This document shows, one piece after another, positions 5,640 through 9,274 of a stretch of 9,274 bases of DNA. The position numbers and the translations under genes are program-made. Origin of the DNA: CAZNYN01 sp964422205. Its GTDB lineage: Bacteria; Synergistota; Synergistia; Synergistales; Synergistaceae. How positions within the stretch are numbered: position 1 is the stretch's first letter; every line of letters starts with the position of its first letter. Location: positions 1 through 9,274 of the forward strand of contig CAYRAI010000060.1 in assembly GCA_964422205.1 (NCBI GenBank), read 5' to 3'. The notes under the pieces are model-generated. The model made no database searches. It was not told where the DNA came from and saw nothing but the letters and a program-made list of their open reading frames with translations.

Positions 5640-8192
5640 ATGTCCCTTATAAAAGATAGAGAACTTCCATTGTCGAAACTTCGCCGTGTCGCGGATATAT
5701 CCGCTCTCGGCTTTAAAACTACCAAAAGTGTACAAAAACTAGACGGACTTATAGGTCAGGAGCGTGCTGTGCGCGCAGTGAATTTTGCACTTTCGGTCAA
5801 GAGTAAAGGCTACAATATATTTATGGTAGGGGAGCCCGGCAGCGGCCGTACCTCTTATGCTATGGAAGAGCTAAAGAGAGCGGCGGCTAATCTGCCTGCT
5901 CCGGATGACTGGGTCTATGTCTTTAACTTTGATGACGCCGGTGTGCCGCTTGCGGTAAACATGCCAGCCGGTCAGAGCAAAGAACTCTCAAAGGATGCCG
6001 ACAATGTTGTTGAGGATCTAAAGGCCTCTCTTGCAAAGGCTTTTGACAACAACGAATATGAAGACAGCAAAGCCCAGCTTGTTAAAAGTTTTCAGGAAGT
6101 TGTAAACAACCTTATGGAAGAGCTTAAAGAGTGGGCAGAGGAGAAAAAATTTGCCATAAAGAGAACTCCGCAGGGTTTTGTAAACCTCCCCATGATAATG
6201 GCGCTTCCCGTAAAAGAGGAGACCGGAGAGCCCAATACGGAAGAGGAAAGTTCCGAGGCATCTGAAAAAGAGCAGGAACTTGTCCTGCGCGAGATGCAGC
6301 AGGACGAGTTTGAAGCTCTATCCGAGGCGGAGCAGGATGCTTTGCAAAAAGTCTCAGAAGAAATATCTCAGAAGACACTTGTCACTCTGCGCTTGATACG
6401 AGAGAGAGAAAAAGACCTTAAAGAAAAGATTAAAGAACTCGAAAGCCAGATATGCCGTAGCGCGATAGAGCCTATAATGTCTGATTTCCGAACGAAATAT
6501 TCTCCGAACGAAAAACTGTGTTCGTGGATGGACAAATTCACGGAGGACGTAGTTCTCAATTTTAACGCATTTTTGGCTGCCGCAAGGGACGAGAATGCGG
6601 AAGTGGACTTCACAAGATACGAAGTCAACGCCTTTGTTTCAAACAATCCCAACGACGGTGCTCCTGTAATAAAAGAGACAAACCCCATATACTACAACCT
6701 TGTAGGCAAGGTAGAGTACGAAAGCAAACAGGGCAACCTTTACACTGATTTCAGAAGGATAACGCCCGGCTCGATGCACAGGGCTAACGGAGGCTTTCTG
6801 CTGCTCGAAGCTGACGAACTCCTGCGCCAGTTTATGTCATGGGATGTCCTTAAAAGAGTGCTAAGATGCCGTGAGCTCTCCATTGAAAATTTGGGAGAAC
6901 AGCTAGGCTACGTTCCTGTGTCGTCACTGCGCCCCGAAGCCGTCCCCATAGACATGAAAGTCGTTGTAGTAGGCACTCCGTACCTATATTATCTGCTTAA
7001 TATCTATGACCCGGAATTTCAGAAAATATTTAAAATTAAAGCAGACTTTGACACTGATATGCCGAGAACACCAGAGTCGGAGATGCAGCTCGCGCAGTTT
7101 GTGGCAGGCTTTGTCGAGCATGAGGGTAAACTTAACTTCTCGGCGGGCGCAGTAGGCGAAATCATAGAGTACGCTTCGCGCCTTGTGGAAGACAGCAGCA
7201 AGATGTGCACCCAGTTTAACAAAATAGCGGAAATATTGGTCGAGTCTACAGCATGGGCTGACAGAGATGGCAAAAAGCAGGTCGGACTTACTCATGTAAG
7301 AAAAGCCATAGAGGAAAAAATATTCCGCTCAGACCTTCTCGAAGAGAAAATACTTGATGGCTTTAAAGAAGGTTCTATCAGAATAGATACTGGCGGCTCA
7401 CAGGTTGGCCAGATAAACGGCCTCACAGTTCTGCAGCTTTTTGACCATAGCTTCGGAGCTCCCGTCAGAATAACGGCAAACGTTTTTATGGGACAGGAAG
7501 GCATAGTCAATATCGAAAGAGAAGTCAGCATGACAGGTCCGATACACAATAAGGGGCTTCTGATACTTTCAAGCTACCTTGGGCGCATGTATGCGAAAGA
7601 TTTCCCCCTCTCAATAACTGCGAGAATAGCATTTGAACAGACATACGGAGGAATAGAGGGAGACAGCGCCTCATCGACAGAGCTCTACTGCCTGCTCTCT
7701 GCCATCTCCGGCGTTCCTTTGAAGCAGAGCATAGCTGTGACTGGCTCTGTAGACCAGTTCGGCAACGTACAGCCAATAGGAGGAGCCAATGAAAAGATAG
7801 AGGGCTTCTTCTCCTACTGCAAAGTCAGCGGACTCACGGGCGAACAGGGCGTTATGATACCGAGCAGCAACGAACATAACTTAATGCTTAGCCACGAAGT
7901 TATTGACGCTGTTAAAAAAGGCAAATTCCATATATGGAGCGTAAGTACGATAGATGAGGGCATTGAAATCCTAAGCGGAGTAAAGGCTGGAACTCCCGAC
8001 GCTGACGGAGAATATGAACCTGACACAATACACGGAAAAGTCAAGTCATCTCTTGAAAACTGGATAATACGCGCATACAAGCACAAGAAAAAGATGAACG
8101 ACTTAATTGATCCCAAAGAGAAAAAAGGCTCTAAGAAAAAGAGCGGCCAAAAATCCGAAGCCAAAAAGGATGCAATGGAAGAGAATGAATAA
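5640..8192 (+). CDS. Lon-like AAA+ serine protease (COG1067, AAA_32 plus S16 domain)
   Basis: This 850-aa protein should be a cytosolic Ser-Lys protease of MEROPS family S16 that degrades selected or damaged proteins. An N-terminal AAA module has a Walker A-like GEPGSGRTS at 64-72, where Arg70 replaces the usual Lys. It is split by a long helical insertion (about 105-345) with an acidic stretch near 193-213 and a coiled coil near 215-275. Walker B follows as GGFLLLEADE (384-393), then the family signature WDVLKRVLR (401-409). The C-terminal protease domain (about 570-800) has EGDSAS with catalytic Ser676 and GGANEKI with Lys719. The 43-residue spacing equals that of archaeal LonB. No membrane segments and no classical Lon N-domain are present, so it is not LonA and not membrane LonB. 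The C-terminus (815-850) is Lys-rich. The ATG at 5640 has AGGAGG six nt upstream. Its last codons overlap the next gene's start. A related class, LonC, is described as ATP-independent. Confidence 0.93.
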   Translation: MSLIKDRELPLSKLRRVADISALGFKTTKSVQKLDGLIGQERAVRAVNFALSVKSKGYNIFMVGEPGSGRTSYAMEELKRAAANLPAPDDWVYVFNFDDAGVPLAVNMPAGQSKELSKDADNVVEDLKASLAKAFDNNEYEDSKAQLVKSFQEVVNNLMEELKEWAEEKKFAIKRTPQGFVNLPMIMALPVKEETGEPNTEEESSEASEKEQELVLREMQQDEFEALSEAEQDALQKVSEEISQKTLVTLRLIREREKDLKEKIKELESQICRSAIEPIMSDFRTKYSPNEKLCSWMDKFTEDVVLNFNAFLAAARDENAEVDFTRYEVNAFVSNNPNDGAPVIKETNPIYYNLVGKVEYESKQGNLYTDFRRITPGSMHRANGGFLLLEADELLRQFMSWDVLKRVLRCRELSIENLGEQLGYVPVSSLRPEAVPIDMKVVVVGTPYLYYLLNIYDPEFQKIFKIKADFDTDMPRTPESEMQLAQFVAGFVEHEGKLNFSAGAVGEIIEYASRLVEDSSKMCTQFNKIAEILVESTAWADRDGKKQVGLTHVRKAIEEKIFRSDLLEEKILDGFKEGSIRIDTGGSQVGQINGLTVLQLFDHSFGAPVRITANVFMGQEGIVNIEREVSMTGPIHNKGLLILSSYLGRMYAKDFPLSITARIAFEQTYGGIEGDSASSTELYCLLSAISGVPLKQSIAVTGSVDQFGNVQPIGGANEKIEGFFSYCKVSGLTGEQGVMIPSSNEHNLMLSHEVIDAVKKGKFHIWSVSTIDEGIEILSGVKAGTPDADGEYEPDTIHGKVKSSLENWIIRAYKHKKKMNDLIDPKEKKGSKKKSGQKSEAKKDAMEENE

Positions 8193-8862
8193 ACCGTCTC
8201 ACTCCAAAGAAATACTTGATGCGTTTGAGACCCTTTGGGGCTGCGAGGGGCGCAGCTTCCCAGAATATGAGCACGAAGAGCCTATGGACGGCCTTATGCT
8301 CACTGTCCTCTCTCAAAACACAAATGACAGGAACAGAGACAGAGGCTTTGATCAGCTTAAGGCCGACTTCCCAACATGGGATGACGTAGCCGACGCCTCG
8401 GTCTCCGAGATAACGGACAGAATAAGAGTCGCCGGACTCGGAGAGATAAAGGCAGGGCGAATGAAAGAGATTCTTGCCATAGTCAAAGAAAAGTTCGGCT
8501 GCCATTCACTGAAAGGACTCTCGGAGTGGAAACCTGCGGAGGCAAAAAAATTCCTGGTATCCCTGCCCGGAGTCGGAGTAAAGACAGCAGCTGTAGTTTT
8601 AATGTTTGACTTGGCTATGCCTGCATTCCCGGTGGATACCCACGTAGCCAGGATAAGCAGAAGGCTAGGCTGGGTTCCCGAAAAAATGGCGGCAGATAAA
8701 ATACAGGAGTACCTTGAGGCTGCGCTTCCGCCCGAGCGCTTTCATGGGGGGCACCTGAACTTTCTTGAACATGGACGCCATATATGCGATGCGCGGAAGC
8801 CTAAATGCAAAGAGTGTCCTGTGCTTCAATGGTGCAGATTCGGACAGGAAAATACGAAGTAG
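8185..8862 (+). CDS. nth: Endonuclease III-like DNA glycosylase/AP lyase
   Basis: A 225-aa HhH-GPD base-excision repair enzyme, expected to remove oxidised pyrimidines and nick the abasic strand. The helix-hairpin-helix reads LPGVGVKTAAVVL at 127-139 with the catalytic Lys133. The catalytic Asp151 lies in FPVDTHV. The C-terminal [4Fe-4S] ligands are C201, C208, C211 and C217 in the exact C-x6-C-x2-C-x5-C spacing. The N-terminal LSQNTNDRN (42-50) replaces the LSAQATD of E. coli Nth, a variant I associate with other Nth-like subfamilies, so substrate preference may differ. Length is close to E. coli Nth (211 aa). I choose the ATG at 8185, which overlaps the Lon-like stop by eight bases (ATGAATAA), with a weak GGAAGAG just upstream. 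Starts at 8170 or 8107 are open in the same frame but add a basic tail lying wholly inside the protease gene. Translation is probably coupled to that gene. Confidence 0.92.
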   Translation: MNKPSHSKEILDAFETLWGCEGRSFPEYEHEEPMDGLMLTVLSQNTNDRNRDRGFDQLKADFPTWDDVADASVSEITDRIRVAGLGEIKAGRMKEILAIVKEKFGCHSLKGLSEWKPAEAKKFLVSLPGVGVKTAAVVLMFDLAMPAFPVDTHVARISRRLGWVPEKMAADKIQEYLEAALPPERFHGGHLNFLEHGRHICDARKPKCKECPVLQWCRFGQENTK

Positions 8863-8942
8863 AGATATAAGTGCGGCAAGGCGCTTGACCTGCTGCAGAA
8901 ATCATAGGCTAAATTTAATTTTTTGCAAAACGCCAAAAGGTA
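8863..8942. other. Spacer between nth and the tRNA promoter
   Basis: GCGGCAAGG (8873-8881) can pair with CCTGCTGC (8889-8896), with one bulge and a 7-nt loop, but no T run follows directly; TTTTTT appears only some 20 nt later. It might slow the nth transcript, but I do not call it a terminator. I see no gene here. Confidence 0.35.
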
Positions 8943-8970
8943 TTGACGAATTGTCATTTGCTGGTATAAT
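8943..8970 (+). promoter_or_regulatory. Promoter of the tRNA operon
   Basis: TTGACG (8943-8948), a 16-bp spacer and a perfect TATAAT (8965-8970) preceded by TGG, an extended -10 element. The start point would be near 8977, six bases before the first tRNA, so the 5' leader is very short. This is the strongest promoter in the window by eye. Confidence 0.82.
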
Positions 8971-8982
8971 AACTTCTTGTCA

Positions 8983-9068
8983 GCCGGGGTGGCGGAAAGG
9001 TAGACGCACGGGACTTAAAATCCTGCGAACGCAAGTTCGTGCGGGTTCAAATCCCGCTCTCGGCACCA
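8983..9068 (+). tRNA. tRNA-Leu (anticodon UAA)
   Basis: A class II tRNA of 86 nt with encoded CCA (9066-9068). The seven-base acceptor stem GCCGGGG pairs with TCTCGGC using two G-T pairs, and the discriminator is A. The anticodon stem CGGGA/TCCTG holds the loop CTTAAAA, with TAA at 9016-9018. The long variable arm CGAAC-GCAA-GTTCG marks a Leu/Ser/Tyr-type tRNA, and the anticodon gives Leu. The T arm GCGGG-TTCAAAT-CCCGC is regular. It reads UUA, and UUG by wobble. Confidence 0.97.
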
Positions 9069-9077
9069 AACATTTAT

Positions 9078-9154
9078 CGCGGGGTGGAGCAGCACGGCAG
9101 CTCGTCGGGCTCATAACCCGAAGGTCATAGGTTCAAATCCTATCCCCGCAACCA
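9078..9154 (+). tRNA. Initiator tRNA-fMet (anticodon CAU)
   Basis: A 77-nt tRNA with encoded CCA. It carries both initiator hallmarks: an unpaired C1 against A72 at the end of the acceptor stem (CGCGGGG with CCCCGCA), and three consecutive G-C pairs in the anticodon stem (TCGGG-CTCATAA-CCCGA). CAT is at 9112-9114. The body is nearly identical to E. coli metZ. It is formylated and used for translation initiation. Confidence 0.97.
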
Positions 9155-9160
9155 ACTTTT

Positions 9161-9237
9161 GGCGCTGTAGCTCAGTTGGCTAGAGCATTCGGTTCATACC
9201 CGACAGGTCACCGGTTCGAATCCAGTCAGCGCCACCA
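9161..9237 (+). tRNA. tRNA-Met elongator (anticodon CAU)
   Basis: A 77-nt tRNA with encoded CCA. The acceptor GGCGCTG pairs fully with CAGCGCC, so it is not an initiator. Loop TTCATAC with CAT at 9195-9197 matches the elongator Met type rather than the usual CTCATAA of tRNA-Ile2, which also carries a CAU anticodon gene. Two stem positions do not pair: T27-C43 at the base of the anticodon stem and C51-A63 in the T stem. E. coli elongator Met also has a mismatch (A-C) at 51-63. It follows fMet after 6 nt and is surely co-transcribed. Confidence 0.93.
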
Positions 9238-9246
9238 GAAAGCATC

Positions 9247-9274
9247 AATCCCGCCTTTTAGGCGGGATTTTTTT
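9247..9274 (+). terminator. Rho-independent terminator of the tRNA operon
   Basis: AATCCCGCC (9247-9255) pairs perfectly with GGCGGGATT (9261-9269) around a TTTTA loop. At least seven T run to the window edge. It lies nine nt after the last tRNA and ends the three-tRNA operon. Confidence 0.95.

Noticed and set aside
8107..8184. N-terminal extension of the Nth-like protein from the ATG at 8107
   Set aside because: The extension is a Lys/Arg-rich run read out of frame from the basic tail of the Lon-like gene. Family length and the overlapping ATG at 8185 fit better.
8873..8896. Stem-loop after nth as a Rho-independent terminator
   Set aside because: The stem has a bulge and no T run follows it directly; the nearest T run is about 20 nt away.
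8765..9130. A 121-codon open frame spanning the end of nth and two tRNA genes
   Set aside because: It overlaps the nth FeS-cluster region out of frame and runs through tRNA-Leu and tRNA-fMet, so it cannot be a real protein gene.
1..9274. CRISPR array, transposon ends, phage or toxin-antitoxin module, or other novel defence system
   Set aside because: No regularly spaced direct repeats, terminal inverted repeats, transposase or small paired genes are visible. All complete genes fall in well-known housekeeping families.

Overview
This window carries five complete protein genes, the 3' end of a sixth, and a block of three tRNA genes. It reads as a chromosomal housekeeping and stress-response region of an anaerobic-type, moderate-GC bacterium. 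Isoleucine is often ATA and arginine often AGA, Shine-Dalgarno sites are strong (AGGAGG-like), and the intergenic DNA is AT-rich. A ClpB chaperone, a COG1067-type Lon-like protease and an Nth-like glycosylase occur together. I lean towards Synergistota, or a Clostridia-like Gram-positive lineage, but the sequence alone does not settle the phylum. I see no insertion sequence, prophage gene, CRISPR array, toxin-antitoxin pair or other mobile module.

Layout. Positions 1-150 hold the last 49 codons of an unrecognised, AT-rich, Lys/Glu-rich gene on the + strand. It converges on htpG, with a perfect 11-bp inverted repeat at 161-192 between the two stops as a likely bidirectional terminator. htpG (208-2094, Hsp90) and clpB (2166-4787, Hsp100 disaggregase) lie head to tail on the minus strand, clpB first. 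Their 71-bp gap holds a hairpin whose loop contains a TATAAT box. A 330-bp AT-rich divergent region separates clpB from csp (5118-5321, 67-aa cold shock protein with a TTG start). It carries a clpB promoter overlaid by a GGTCAA palindrome and a CtsR-like direct repeat, plus a strong csp promoter and a csp leader hairpin. csp ends at a clear Rho-independent terminator.

A gene-free stretch (5322-5639) follows with two or three hairpins and a promoter for the next gene. That gene is an 850-aa Lon-like protease (5640-8192) whose stop overlaps the start of an endonuclease III-like glycosylase (8185-8862). A consensus-like promoter at 8943-8970 then drives tRNA-Leu(UAA), initiator tRNA-fMet(CAU) and an elongator-type tRNA-Met(CAU), all with encoded CCA, ending at a strong terminator (9247-9274).

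How it fits together. ClpB, HtpG and the Lon-like protease are protein quality-control machines (disaggregation, refolding, degradation), and csp is an RNA chaperone. The region is therefore a loose proteostasis neighbourhood. The most interesting signal is in the control regions: the same 14-bp string, CCATATATTGATAT, sits in the promoters of both clpB and the Lon-like gene. In clpB it is embedded in a larger GGTCAA palindrome over the -10 box. This suggests a shared stress regulator, but it is unproven. I found no previously undescribed multi-gene system; the protein genes themselves belong to familiar families.
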